A DNA stretch of 64,000 bases from Brevibacillus_H sp041920465 (GTDB lineage Bacteria; Bacillota; Bacilli; Brevibacillales; Brevibacillaceae), in contig JBHGXW010000009.1 of the NCBI GenBank assembly GCA_041920465.1, positions 78,344 through 142,343 on the forward strand, given 5' to 3'. Made by a program: the position numbers and the translations under genes. Position 1 is the stretch's first letter, and each line of letters begins with the position of its first letter. Of this stretch, positions 34,612 to 43,138 are shown one piece after another. The notes below the pieces were generated by a model, which had not been told where the DNA came from, made no database searches, and worked only from the letters and a program-made list of their open reading frames with translations.

Positions 34612-34626
34612 TGATAATCATTTTCA
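34612..34626. promoter_or_regulatory. Fur box, FTR1 operon
   Basis: TGATAATCATTTTCA matches the 7-1-7 Fur consensus TGATAATNATTATCA at 13 of the 14 defined positions. It lies about 85 bases upstream of the FTR1 start codon. Confidence 0.7.
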
Positions 34627-34738
34627 CTAACCATTATCTATATATAACCCATTTCCGTCAATTATGCTGTGCGAAATATCACATATATAAAACTTGCTTC
34701 CATTCATTCTCTTGCCTGAATGTATTATATATGAATAT

Positions 34739-34757
34739 GATAATGATTATCAATATC
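34739..34757. promoter_or_regulatory. Second Fur-like box
   Basis: GATAATGATTATCAATATC is close to the 19-base Fur consensus. It lies about 210 bases upstream of the FTR1 gene and next to the terminator of the glutamate dehydrogenase gene. Confidence 0.6.
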
Positions 34758-34776
34758 ATTTTTTTCGAAACAAGCG

Positions 34777-34820
34777 AAAAGCCCTGCACGAGCAATCTTC
34801 CGCTCATGCAAGGCTTCTTT
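34777..34820 (-). terminator. Terminator of the rocD-glutamate dehydrogenase unit
   Basis: On the minus strand GCCTTGCATGAGC pairs with GCTCGTGCAGGGC, followed by TTTTCGC. Confidence 0.85.
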
Positions 34821-34849
34821 TCTATGCTTCTATCAGCCACAAAAATGAA

Positions 34850-36163
34850 CTATACCCATCCTCTGTAATGGCTGGCTTCCGCCATTCTCCTAAGTCCTAC
34901 AATGTAGGCTGCCAATCGCATATCCACCCGTTTCTCCTTTGACGTGCGATGGACGTTCTGGAATGAGCTGGTCAGGATCTTCTCCAGCTTCTCTTCCACT
35001 TCTTCCTCAGACCAGTAGAAGCCTTGATTGTTCTGTACCCATTCGAAGTAAGAGACGACAACCCCACCGGCGCTTGCCAGCACGTCTGGAACAATCAAGA
35101 CGCCCCGTTCCGTCAGGATTTGCGTCGCTTTCAGCGTAGTCGGGCCATTAGCCGCCTCCACCAAAATTTTTGCTTTGATCTCATTCGCATTCTCTTCGGT
35201 AATTTGATTTTCAATCGCGGCAGGAACCAGAATGTCGCAGTCTTGTACCAACAGCTCGGCGTTGGAAATACGGTTTGGGAAAAGGTTTGTGACAGAACCG
35301 AAGGAATCGCGCTTATCCAAGAGAGCATCAATATCAAGGCCTTCCGGATCGTATAAGGCTCCATGCGCGTCACTGATCCCGATTACTTTGGCCCCGGCAT
35401 CGTGCAGGAATTTGGCCAGGAAGCTGCCCGCATTGCCAAATCCTTGAATAATTACGCGGGAACCTTCAATGGTCAAACCGGCCACTTTCGCTGCTTCCCG
35501 CATGACAATCGTAACCCCTTTGGCGGTTGAAGATTCACGTCCTGCCGAACCGCCCAGGACCAGCGGTTTGCCGGTGATAAATCCGGGTGCGTCGAACTCG
35601 CGGATACGGCTGTACTCATCCATCATCCACGCCATGATCTGGGAGTTGGTGAATACATCGGGAGCCGGAATATCTTTGGTCGGGCCCACAATTTGACTGA
35701 CGGCCCGGACATAGCCGCGGCTTAATCTTTCCAATTCCGCAAAGGACATCTTTCTCGGATCGCATTGAATGCCGCCTTTACCTCCGCCGTAGGGAAGGTT
35801 GGTAATTCCGCATTTGATGCTCATCCACATGGATAAAGCCTTTACTTCCTCTTCCGTCACGTCCGGATGGAAGCGAATGCCGCCTTTGGTCGGACCGACT
35901 GCATCATTATGCTGGGCGCGATAGCCGGTAAACACTTTTACCGAACCGTCGTCCATTCGTACCGGAATCCGTACGGTAAGCAAGCGAAGCGGTTCCTGCA
36001 GCAATTGATACATGGCATCGTCATAACCGAGACTGTCTAAAGCCGTCTTAATGACTTGCTTCGTTCTATCCAAAACGTTGAGATTCTCCACCGCCTGGTT
36101 TACCGCTTTATTTTGCTCTTGGTTTGCCTCTTGGTTCGCTGACTGTAGCATGGTTTGATTCAT
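34850..36163 (-). CDS. rocG: NAD-type glutamate dehydrogenase (RocG-like)
   Basis: About 437 residues. The active-site segment PYGGGKGGI with the catalytic lysine, GPTKGGIRFHP, GPTKDIPAPD, the Rossmann loop QGFGNAGS and PAAIENQI are all present. It oxidatively deaminates glutamate to 2-oxoglutarate. The extra N-terminal 25 residues are Gln/Asn-rich (NQEANQEQNKAVNQ), which is unusual. ATG at 36163 is preferred over an upstream GTG. It lies 16 bases after rocD, so ornithine is converted to glutamate and then to 2-oxoglutarate by products of one transcript. Confidence 0.92.
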   Translation of the reverse strand: MNQTMLQSANQEANQEQNKAVNQAVENLNVLDRTKQVIKTALDSLGYDDAMYQLLQEPLRLLTVRIPVRMDDGSVKVFTGYRAQHNDAVGPTKGGIRFHPDVTEEEVKALSMWMSIKCGITNLPYGGGKGGIQCDPRKMSFAELERLSRGYVRAVSQIVGPTKDIPAPDVFTNSQIMAWMMDEYSRIREFDAPGFITGKPLVLGGSAGRESSTAKGVTIVMREAAKVAGLTIEGSRVIIQGFGNAGSFLAKFLHDAGAKVIGISDAHGALYDPEGLDIDALLDKRDSFGSVTNLFPNRISNAELLVQDCDILVPAAIENQITEENANEIKAKILVEAANGPTTLKATQILTERGVLIVPDVLASAGGVVVSYFEWVQNNQGFYWSEEEVEEKLEKILTSSFQNVHRTSKEKRVDMRLAAYIVGLRRMAEASHYRGWV

Positions 36164-36179
36164 GATCTGCACCTTCTTC

Positions 36180-37391
36180 TTATTTCGTTACGGTTTCTCC
36201 TGCGTGCAATACTTGTGTAATTCGCTCAATTGCCCAGTCCAGATCTTCCTTTGAAATCACCAGAGGCGGAGCAAAACGAATGGTTGTTTCGTGTGTCTCT
36301 TTGCAAAGAAGTCCCAGTTCTTTCAGCTTTTCGCAGTATGGACGCGCTGCTGTTGTCAGCTCAACCCCGATAAACAATCCTCTGCCGCGAATCTCCTTAA
36401 TCAACGGATTTTGAATTTCTTTCAGTTTTGTGATGAAGTAATTGCCAAGTTCCAGTGAACGTTCCACCAGGCCTTCTTCTTCAATTACTTCCAGTGCCGC
36501 TACCGCTACCGCACAACCGAGCGGATTCCCGCCGAAAGTAGAACCATGGGAACCTGGCTCGAATACGCCCAGGACATCACGGTTTGCCGCAACCGCCGAA
36601 ATCGGGAACACACCGCCGCCCAATGCTTTACCCATGACGTACATATCCGGTGTCACGTCTTCCCATTCGCTGGCGAACAGTTTTCCGGTGCGGCCAAAAC
36701 CGGTTTGGATCTCGTCGCATACCAGAAGCACGTTATTTTCTTTACATACCTCTTGTGCCGCTTTGAGGAATCCTTCCTGTGGAATGACGATACCCGCTTC
36801 CCCTTGGATTGGCTCTACGAGGAATGCGGCTGTATTTGGCGTAATCGCTTTCTTTAGTGCCTCAATATCACCGTACGGGATGATTTTGAATCCGGGAGTG
36901 AACGGACCGAATCCGCGTCTGTACTCTTCAGCGGAAGAGAAAGACGTAATGGTCGTTGTTCTGCCGTGGAAATTGCCTTCGCACACGATGATCTCCGCCT
37001 GGTTTTCCGGTACTTTCTTCACATCGTATGCCCAGCGTCTTACCGCTTTAATAGCCGTCTCAACCGCCTCAGCCCCTGTATTCATCGGCAAAACCATCTC
37101 TTTGCCGGTCAGCGTCGCCAGTTTTTCATAAAATACACCCAGCTGATCGTTGTAGAATGCGCGTGAGGTAAGTGTTACTCTATCTGCTTGATCTTTCAGC
37201 GCTTGAATAATTTTGGGATGTCTGTGGCCTTGATTAAGAGCGGAATAAGCGCTTAACATATCCATGTAGCGCTTGCCCTCCGGATCTTCTACCCATACAC
37301 CCTCCGCTTTGGAAATCACAATGGGAAGCGGATGATAGTTCTTTGCACCGAACTTTTCCGTTTGATCGATAACTGATTTTGTTTTGCTCAT
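36180..37391 (-). CDS. rocD: Ornithine aminotransferase RocD
   Basis: A 403-residue PLP enzyme that converts ornithine and 2-oxoglutarate to glutamate semialdehyde and glutamate. PMNTGAEAVETAIK, EGNFHGRTT, CDEIQTGFGRTG and the PLP lysine in MGKALGGG are all visible, as is GSHGSTFGGNPLGCAVA. ATG at 37391 is preceded by AAAGGAGG. Upstream are a sigma-54-type promoter and two RocR-like palindromes, and rocR is divergent. Confidence 0.95.
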   Translation of the reverse strand: MSKTKSVIDQTEKFGAKNYHPLPIVISKAEGVWVEDPEGKRYMDMLSAYSALNQGHRHPKIIQALKDQADRVTLTSRAFYNDQLGVFYEKLATLTGKEMVLPMNTGAEAVETAIKAVRRWAYDVKKVPENQAEIIVCEGNFHGRTTTITSFSSAEEYRRGFGPFTPGFKIIPYGDIEALKKAITPNTAAFLVEPIQGEAGIVIPQEGFLKAAQEVCKENNVLLVCDEIQTGFGRTGKLFASEWEDVTPDMYVMGKALGGGVFPISAVAANRDVLGVFEPGSHGSTFGGNPLGCAVAVAALEVIEEEGLVERSLELGNYFITKLKEIQNPLIKEIRGRGLFIGVELTTAARPYCEKLKELGLLCKETHETTIRFAPPLVISKEDLDWAIERITQVLHAGETVTK

Positions 37392-37453
37392 GTGATGCAG
37401 GCCTCCTTTTATCAAACATGGCATTCGCCTGAATGTAGTCCACTTCTATTCCC

Positions 37454-37471
37454 TTCAAGTTTGATGCCAAC
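37454..37471 (-). promoter_or_regulatory. Sigma-54 (SigL) type promoter of rocD
   Basis: On the minus strand TTGGCATCAAACTTGAAG has the -24 GG and a -12 element ten bases on (GA instead of GC). RocR acts on this promoter class. Confidence 0.6.
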
Positions 37472-37543
37472 AAGTCAGACCCAAACTAACAAACTCAATA
37501 TCGACTAATTCTCCGTCCTCTTGCAGTGCAAATACATTCATTT

Positions 37544-37562
37544 GCGCAAAATATTTTTGCGC
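37544..37562. promoter_or_regulatory. RocR upstream activating sequence 1
   Basis: GCGCAAAATATTTTTGCGC is a near-perfect palindrome close to the RocR UAS of Bacillus (GCAAAATATTTTGC core). Confidence 0.75.
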
Positions 37563-37587
37563 CAAAATGTTTTTTAGCTTGGTAAAA

Positions 37588-37602
37588 GCAAAATATTTTT
37601 GC
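37588..37602. promoter_or_regulatory. RocR upstream activating sequence 2
   Basis: GCAAAATATTTTTGC repeats the first site 44 bases away. It lies 60 bases before rocR, so it may also mediate autoregulation. Confidence 0.7.
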
Positions 37603-37661
37603 GTTATGATGAACCTTTTGTTAAAATGAACTCGCTCGAAAGTTACCGAAGGCGGGGGGAA

Positions 37662-39143
37662 ATGATGCGTAAGGAAGAAGAACTCTCCATGTTGAAGAAG
37701 TTCAAGACGGTGTATGAACATATATTGGATGAGATTAACGAAGGTGTCCATGTGATTGATGCAGACGGAACTTCCGTGGTTTACAACCGCAAAATGGCTG
37801 AATTGGAATCAATGGACAAACACGAGGTGCTGGGCAAAAAACTGTCCGACGTGTTTCAGTTTCCCGACGGCCAGGAGAGTACCCTGCTGCAATCTTTGCA
37901 CAAAGGGACAAGCATTCGCCATGTAAGGCAAACCTATTTTAACGATAAAGGAAAAGAAATTACGACGATCAATGACACCTTCCCGGTGATTGACGACGGC
38001 AAAATTGTCGGAGCAATCGAAATTGCCAATGACGTAACCAAAATGGAGCGCTTGATTCGCGATAATCTGCTGGAAAAGGACAAAGGAGGCCCCCGCTATA
38101 CATTCGAAAGCATCATCGGCAAAAGCAGCGCTATTCGCGAATTAATCGAGCATGCGAAGCGTGCCGCGCGAACCTCCTCTTCCGTCCTGGTCGTAGGTGA
38201 AACAGGAACAGGCAAAGAGCTGTTCGTTCAAAGTATCCATAACTCCAGCACACGGGCAAAGAGCCCGTTCATCTCCCAAAACTGCGCGGCTCTACCTGAC
38301 AGTCTGATTGAAGGTCTCTTGTTCGGTACATCCCGCGGCGCTTTTACGGGAGCGGTTGAACGTCCGGGATTGTTCGAGCAGGCGGAGGGCGGAACGCTGT
38401 TTTTGGACGAAATCAACTCGCTCAGCTTCTCTCTTCAAGCCAAGCTGCTCAGGGCTTTGCAGGAAAAATCCATTCGCCGCATCGGGGACACCAAAGACAG
38501 AAAGATTAATGTAAGAATCATTGCCGCTATCAATGAAGACCCGATTGAAGCGATTGCCAATCAGCAGCTGCGCAAGGATTTGTTTTACCGGCTGGGTGTC
38601 GTCACCCTTTTTATCCCTCCGCTGCGCGACCGAAAAGAGGATATTCCGCTTCTGGTAAACCATTTTATTCAAAAATATAATCAGTTGTTTCAAATGGAAG
38701 TGTCCAGCGTCAACGAAGAAGTGAACCACTTTTTCATGCAGTATGACTGGCCGGGAAATGTCCGGGAATTGCAGCACGTCATCGAAGGGGCAATGAATTT
38801 GATCGATGATGAGCGCACGATTACGTTTGCCCACTTGCCGATTCACCACACCCGGCGCAGGCTGCAGAGCTTGCCATTGGACCGTTCTGTCGCCGAACTG
38901 TCAGCAACTGATCAATTGTCTAGCGACCAAAGTTTTAGCGATCAAGGATTTAGCGATCAAGCGTTTATCGACCAGCAGGTCAGTCTGGCCAAGCCGTTAA
39001 AAGAAGCGCTGCAAGATTTCGAGAAATACTACATTGAAAAATTGGTGGAACAGAACCGCGGGAACATTTCCCGTTCTGCCCTGCAATTGGGTATTAGCCG
39101 ACAAAGCCTGCAGTATCGATTGCGCAAACTGAAGATGAAGTAG
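37662..39143 (+). CDS. rocR: Sigma-54-dependent activator RocR
   Basis: About 493 residues. A PAS domain (residues 15-130, HVIDADGTSVVYNRKMAELE) is followed by the AAA+ sigma-54 activator domain with Walker A GETGTGKE, the sigma-54 contact loop GAFTGA, FLDEINSL and the R-finger region. A C-terminal Fis-type helix-turn-helix (RSALQLGISRQSLQYRLRKL) ends the protein. It closely follows Bacillus RocR, which activates arginine and ornithine catabolic genes. The linker before the HTH has a run of SDQxF repeats not expected in Bacillus RocR. Start is at the first of two adjacent ATGs after GGGGGG. Confidence 0.94.
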   Translation: MMRKEEELSMLKKFKTVYEHILDEINEGVHVIDADGTSVVYNRKMAELESMDKHEVLGKKLSDVFQFPDGQESTLLQSLHKGTSIRHVRQTYFNDKGKEITTINDTFPVIDDGKIVGAIEIANDVTKMERLIRDNLLEKDKGGPRYTFESIIGKSSAIRELIEHAKRAARTSSSVLVVGETGTGKELFVQSIHNSSTRAKSPFISQNCAALPDSLIEGLLFGTSRGAFTGAVERPGLFEQAEGGTLFLDEINSLSFSLQAKLLRALQEKSIRRIGDTKDRKINVRIIAAINEDPIEAIANQQLRKDLFYRLGVVTLFIPPLRDRKEDIPLLVNHFIQKYNQLFQMEVSSVNEEVNHFFMQYDWPGNVRELQHVIEGAMNLIDDERTITFAHLPIHHTRRRLQSLPLDRSVAELSATDQLSSDQSFSDQGFSDQAFIDQQVSLAKPLKEALQDFEKYYIEKLVEQNRGNISRSALQLGISRQSLQYRLRKLKMK

Positions 39144-39184
39144 CTGCCAAATTTATTGGCAGAGAAAATGAATTTTGCAGATTT

Positions 39185-39211
39185 GTGACAAAAAATTTTG
39201 CGCTTTGTCAC
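39185..39211. promoter_or_regulatory. RocR-like palindrome upstream of the permease gene
   Basis: GTGACAAA and TTTGTCAC flank AAATTTTGCGC, part of the RocR UAS motif. It lies 40 bases before a sigma-54 promoter and downstream of rocR. Confidence 0.55.
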
Positions 39212-39251
39212 TTGACACAACGCGCATACCATAATTGTTAGACTTTTTCGA

Positions 39252-39268
39252 TTGGTATGATTGTTGCA
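39252..39268 (+). promoter_or_regulatory. Sigma-54 promoter of the amino acid permease
   Basis: TTGGTATGATTGTTGCA has the GG-N10-GC spacing of a -24/-12 promoter with a perfect TTGCA. Confidence 0.8.
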
Positions 39269-39333
39269 AAACACCTAACACTGAAAGCGCATTCATTATC
39301 TTTATGAGAACCCATCAAAGGAGAGGTGTTTTA

Positions 39334-40761
39334 ATGTCATTTCACGACAACAATCATGAATTAAAGCGAAGCCTGAAAAGCAGACACTTGTTTATGATTT
39401 CGCTTGGCGGGATTATCGGTACAGGCCTATTCTTAGGTTCCGGATACACCATTAGCCAAGCCGGGCCGATCGGGGCGATTGTCTCGTATTTGGTAGGCGG
39501 CTTCATTATGTATCTAACCATGCTCTGTCTTGGTGAATTATCGGTTGCCATGCCGGTATCCGGTTCTTTCCAAACCTATACAACCAGATTTATCAGCCCA
39601 TCCCTTGGTTTTACTGTCGGTTGGCTGTACTGGTTAGGTTGGGCCGTAACGGTAGCTTTGGAATTGCTCTCATCCGGCATGTTGATGCAAAGGTGGTTCC
39701 CTGGCTCCCCAGTCTGGATGTGGTGTGCGATCTTCGGTATCATCCTGTTCCTTTTAAACGCCATGTCTGCCCGCGCATTTGGTGAAACCGAGTTCTGGTT
39801 CTCCAGCATTAAAGTAACAGCCATTGTTCTCTTCATAATTCTTGGCGGCGCGGCTATGTTTGGCTTAGTCAATATGAAAGGCGGCCAGCCAGCCCCCATG
39901 TTCACTCACTTTTCCGGTGTCGGCCTTCTGCCTAACGGGATTGTCGGCTTGATTCTTACCATGATTACCGTTAACTTCTCTTTCCAGGGAACAGAATTGA
40001 TCGGAATTGCTGCCGGTGAGAGTGAAGAGCCGGAAAAAACCATTCCGAAGTCGATTAGCATGACCGTGTGGCGTACGCTGATTTTCTTCGTTCTTGCTAT
40101 CTTCGTCTTGTCCGGTCTTATTCCTTATAAAGAAGCAGGCGTAATTGAAAGCCCGTTTGTCATGGTGTTTGACAACATCGGTATCCCTTACGCGGCCGAC
40201 ATCATGAACTTCGTTATTCTGACCGCGTTGTTATCCGTAGCTAACTCAGGCTTGTATGCCGCTACCCGGATGCTTTGGTCACTCTCCAAAACAGAGATGG
40301 CCAGCCCGGCTCTCAGAAAATTAAATCGCAAAGGCGTTCCGATGAATGCTCTTTTCCTGACCTTTGCCATTGCCTTGTTGTCCTTGCTCTCCAGCGTTTA
40401 CGCCGAAGATACCGTATACCTCTGGTTGATCTCACTCGCCGGATTGGGCGCTCAAGTAGGCTGGATCTCGATTACCGCCTCGCAGTTGGCATTCCGGAAG
40501 AAGTATTTGGCAAACGGCGGCAAACTGGAAGACTTGAAGTTTAAAACACCTCTCTATCCGATTCTTCCGTTGCTTGGTCTGATTCTTAACATCGCCGTTC
40601 TGGTCAGTTTGGCGTTTGACCCGAACCAGCGGATTGCCATCTACTGTGCGATTCCGTTTACGATTTTCTGCCTGATTTACTATCACCTGCGCGTCAAGCA
40701 CAAGGTAAAGGAATCGGAAGAAAACATTCTTCCACAACCTGCTATGGAATTTGAAGGCTAA
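39334..40761 (+). CDS. rocE: Amino acid permease, RocE-like
   Basis: A 475-residue APC superfamily permease with twelve predicted membrane helices. The start HELKRSLKSRHLFMISLGG followed by IIGTGLFLGSGYTISQAGP is the conserved first helix of the basic/neutral amino acid permease group. FSFQGTELIGIAAGESEEPEKTIPK is the conserved helix 6 region. The RocR context and the sigma-54 promoter suggest arginine or ornithine uptake. ATG at 39334 follows AAAGGAGAGG; a longer frame upstream covers the promoter and is rejected. Confidence 0.88.
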   Translation: MSFHDNNHELKRSLKSRHLFMISLGGIIGTGLFLGSGYTISQAGPIGAIVSYLVGGFIMYLTMLCLGELSVAMPVSGSFQTYTTRFISPSLGFTVGWLYWLGWAVTVALELLSSGMLMQRWFPGSPVWMWCAIFGIILFLLNAMSARAFGETEFWFSSIKVTAIVLFIILGGAAMFGLVNMKGGQPAPMFTHFSGVGLLPNGIVGLILTMITVNFSFQGTELIGIAAGESEEPEKTIPKSISMTVWRTLIFFVLAIFVLSGLIPYKEAGVIESPFVMVFDNIGIPYAADIMNFVILTALLSVANSGLYAATRMLWSLSKTEMASPALRKLNRKGVPMNALFLTFAIALLSLLSSVYAEDTVYLWLISLAGLGAQVGWISITASQLAFRKKYLANGGKLEDLKFKTPLYPILPLLGLILNIAVLVSLAFDPNQRIAIYCAIPFTIFCLIYYHLRVKHKVKESEENILPQPAMEFEG

Positions 40762-40789
40762 TGGAAGGATATTGTTAACCAAGAGAAAG

Positions 40790-40823
40790 AGGCTGTCCCA
40801 TTAATCATTGGGCAGCCCTTTTT
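40790..40823. terminator. Terminator between rocE and the two-component genes
   Basis: GGCTGTCCCA pairs with TGGGCAGCC, followed by CTTTTT on the plus strand. Confidence 0.8.
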
Positions 40824-40879
40824 CGTGCGCAAAACGCTCAGATTATTTCCTTTACTTATCAAAACTGAAATCATAAGTT

Positions 40880-42247
40880 TCATGAAGCACACTTATCACC
40901 AAAAGGAAGTCTAATGCGGAAACACGCGCCGCCATTCTCCCGGTTAAAGGCTTGGATCGTTCCCCCGCTCCGTTCCATAATAGCTCTTGAAATTGCCAGG
41001 CCCAAACCGGTTTCTCCATCCTTTCCTTTCACAAATCGATGGAACAAGTTGGGCAGCAGTTCTTGCGGAATCCCTGCTCCGTCATCAGCAATATCAATCG
41101 TAATATAATTGGACTCAGTACCAATTTCGATCTCTATCGTCTCTTTCGCGTAACGAAGCGCATTTCCCATTATGTTAAGAAAAGCTTGCAAGCATTTATC
41201 GCGATCCAAGCTTGCCAAAGGAATCGTTCCCTTCTCCTTTACAACCGCTTGAACGCCTCTTTTGACCATCAGCGGGTTTAGCCTCTCCAACGCCAGCTGG
41301 ACAATCTCGGGAACAGAAGCTTTCGTCGGATGAAAAATCCCCTCTTCACTCTCCAGTTTCGCCAGGAGAATCATCTCGGTGACGATATCCTTCAAGCGGG
41401 ACGTCTCCTGGACGATCACATCCAAGCCTTGCTGCGCCGCTTCTCCCGTAAAAATGCCGTCACGGATACCCTCGGCGTATCCTTGTATCGACATTAGCGG
41501 GGTTTTCAGCTCATGTGACGCATTCTGGAAAAATTGCTTCTGCACCTGGTGAAAATGATCAAGCTCTTTCGCCAGATAGTAGACACTTCTCGTCACTTCG
41601 GCAATCTCTCCTTCCGCCGGGATCAGCTGGACGTCGGAGAAGTTGCGTTTTTGCACTTTTTTTAGTTCCTTTCTCAGCTTTGTTAAAGGGTTGACCAAGC
41701 TCCTTGTAATCAAAATGCTGATGATGTATGCACAAATTGCCCCGATGATCAGAATCGCTATGATCTTTTTGGTCAGTTCAACGCGAATCTCTTTCAGTCC
41801 GCGGACTGGTGAAGCAAGAATCAGACGCTCATTCTGTTCGGTGTCAAACGGCAGGGTAACCACAACATAATCATCATTGCCGATCGACAATACCCCTTTT
41901 CTTAGTTCCCGGTTCTCTTTTGCAGACTGAATGCTTTTGATCCAAATACCCCATTCTTTAGGGGTCAAAGTAGAAAAATTCACCTTTTTGCGTTTGCCAA
42001 GCAAGAGGATTTCCACCTTATTGTTGGAGACTAAAAGATGGCTAAGTTCGTCAAAATCTTTTTGCTCCACATTCCGATGGGCTTGCTGCATCTGCTGAAC
42101 CCACCATTCCCCTTTTTGCCGCAAATCTTTGCGCTGCTGTTCGATCAGATTATCCAATAACAGCGCATGAATAAAGTAAGCCGTAGCGACTGTGACAATC
42201 AGCAGGAGCAGTCCGAAAGCGATCGTGATACGGTGAAGTAATTTCAT
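40880..42247 (-). CDS. Sensor histidine kinase
   Basis: A 455-residue membrane kinase. Membrane helices lie near residues 8-30 and 160-182 with an extracytoplasmic sensor region between. HAMP follows, then the dimerisation domain with the phosphoacceptor in NASHELKTPLMSIQGYAEG, and a catalytic domain with NIMGNALRYA, DDGAGIP and GETGLGLAIS. It overlaps the response regulator gene by four bases (ATGA). The signal is unknown; a secreted helical protein encoded upstream on the same strand may belong to the system. Confidence 0.93.
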   Translation of the reverse strand: MKLLHRITIAFGLLLLIVTVATAYFIHALLLDNLIEQQRKDLRQKGEWWVQQMQQAHRNVEQKDFDELSHLLVSNNKVEILLLGKRKKVNFSTLTPKEWGIWIKSIQSAKENRELRKGVLSIGNDDYVVVTLPFDTEQNERLILASPVRGLKEIRVELTKKIIAILIIGAICAYIISILITRSLVNPLTKLRKELKKVQKRNFSDVQLIPAEGEIAEVTRSVYYLAKELDHFHQVQKQFFQNASHELKTPLMSIQGYAEGIRDGIFTGEAAQQGLDVIVQETSRLKDIVTEMILLAKLESEEGIFHPTKASVPEIVQLALERLNPLMVKRGVQAVVKEKGTIPLASLDRDKCLQAFLNIMGNALRYAKETIEIEIGTESNYITIDIADDGAGIPQELLPNLFHRFVKGKDGETGLGLAISRAIMERSGGTIQAFNRENGGACFRIRLPFGDKCAS

Positions 42248-42975
42248 TTGGCCCTCTCATCTACTCGCAACCGGTATCCGTATCCCCAGACCGTCTCCAA
42301 AGGAATATCGGGTATCTTTTTGCGAATTCTTCGGATGACATCATCTACCGCCCGGTCACTTCCGAAATAATCTTGCCCCCAGACAGCGAGTAACAGCTCT
42401 TCCCTTCCGAAAGCCCGATTAGGATGATCAGCCAAAAGGCGAAGTAGCTCAAATTCTTTCAAAGTTACGTCTACCTCTTCTTTTTGCCAGAAAACCCTCC
42501 GATTCTCGGTGTCGAGCCAAAGCGCATGAGGCTCGATCCCAGGCTGTTCACTGCTTTCCGGACCAACAGACACTTCAGACGAAGAAGTAGCTGTAAGATT
42601 TCGCAAATTTTCCCATCTTCGAAGCGCCCGATTCACTCTCGCCACCAGTTCACGCGGACTGAATGGCTTCGTCAGATAATCGTCACTTCCCAGTTCAAGC
42701 CCCAGGATTTTATCTACTTCCTCATCACGGGCTGAGATCATGATAATGGGTGTTTCCGACTGCACACGGACACGCCGGCAGAATTCGTACCCGTTCATCC
42801 CCGGCAGCATAATGTCCAAAACCCACAGGTCCGGCGGAGATGTTTCCCACAAATGTAGTGCTTCTTCGGCGGTTTCCAGCGTAACAGTCTCGTATCCTTC
42901 TTTTTTCAAATAGGCTTCCACGATTTGACGGATGTTGACATCATCGTCTACAACAGCGATACGATAAGGTTTCAT
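42244..42975 (-). CDS. OmpR-family response regulator
   Basis: A 243-residue regulator. The receiver domain has DDDVN acidic residues, phosphoacceptor Asp at about 54 (WVLDIMLPG) and the conserved Lys in LTKPFSPREL. A winged helix follows with VTLKEFELLRLLADHPN and ETVWGYGYRL. A longer than usual Ser/Glu-rich linker separates them. ATG at 42975 follows GGAGG. It is paired with the sensor kinase by an ATGA overlap. Confidence 0.95.
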   Translation of the reverse strand: MKPYRIAVVDDDVNIRQIVEAYLKKEGYETVTLETAEEALHLWETSPPDLWVLDIMLPGMNGYEFCRRVRVQSETPIIMISARDEEVDKILGLELGSDDYLTKPFSPRELVARVNRALRRWENLRNLTATSSSEVSVGPESSEQPGIEPHALWLDTENRRVFWQKEEVDVTLKEFELLRLLADHPNRAFGREELLLAVWGQDYFGSDRAVDDVIRRIRKKIPDIPLETVWGYGYRLRVDERAK

Positions 42976-43089
42976 TGAATACCTCCGCATTGATTGTTAC
43001 TCCTATTGTATTAGAAAGCTGAGAGATTGCCGAGACTTTTAACGACATAGCGGAGCCGTATGACGCAGCCAAGACTCTTACACAGGCAG

Positions 43090-43116
43090 ATGAAAAGCCC
43101 TCCGTTTCAGGAGAGC
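43090..43116 (-). terminator. Terminator of the secreted helical protein gene
   Basis: On the minus strand GCTCTCC pairs with GGAGGGC (one wobble), followed by TTTTC. Confidence 0.65.
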
Positions 43117-43138
43117 TCTTCCGCCGGTTTAGCCGGTT

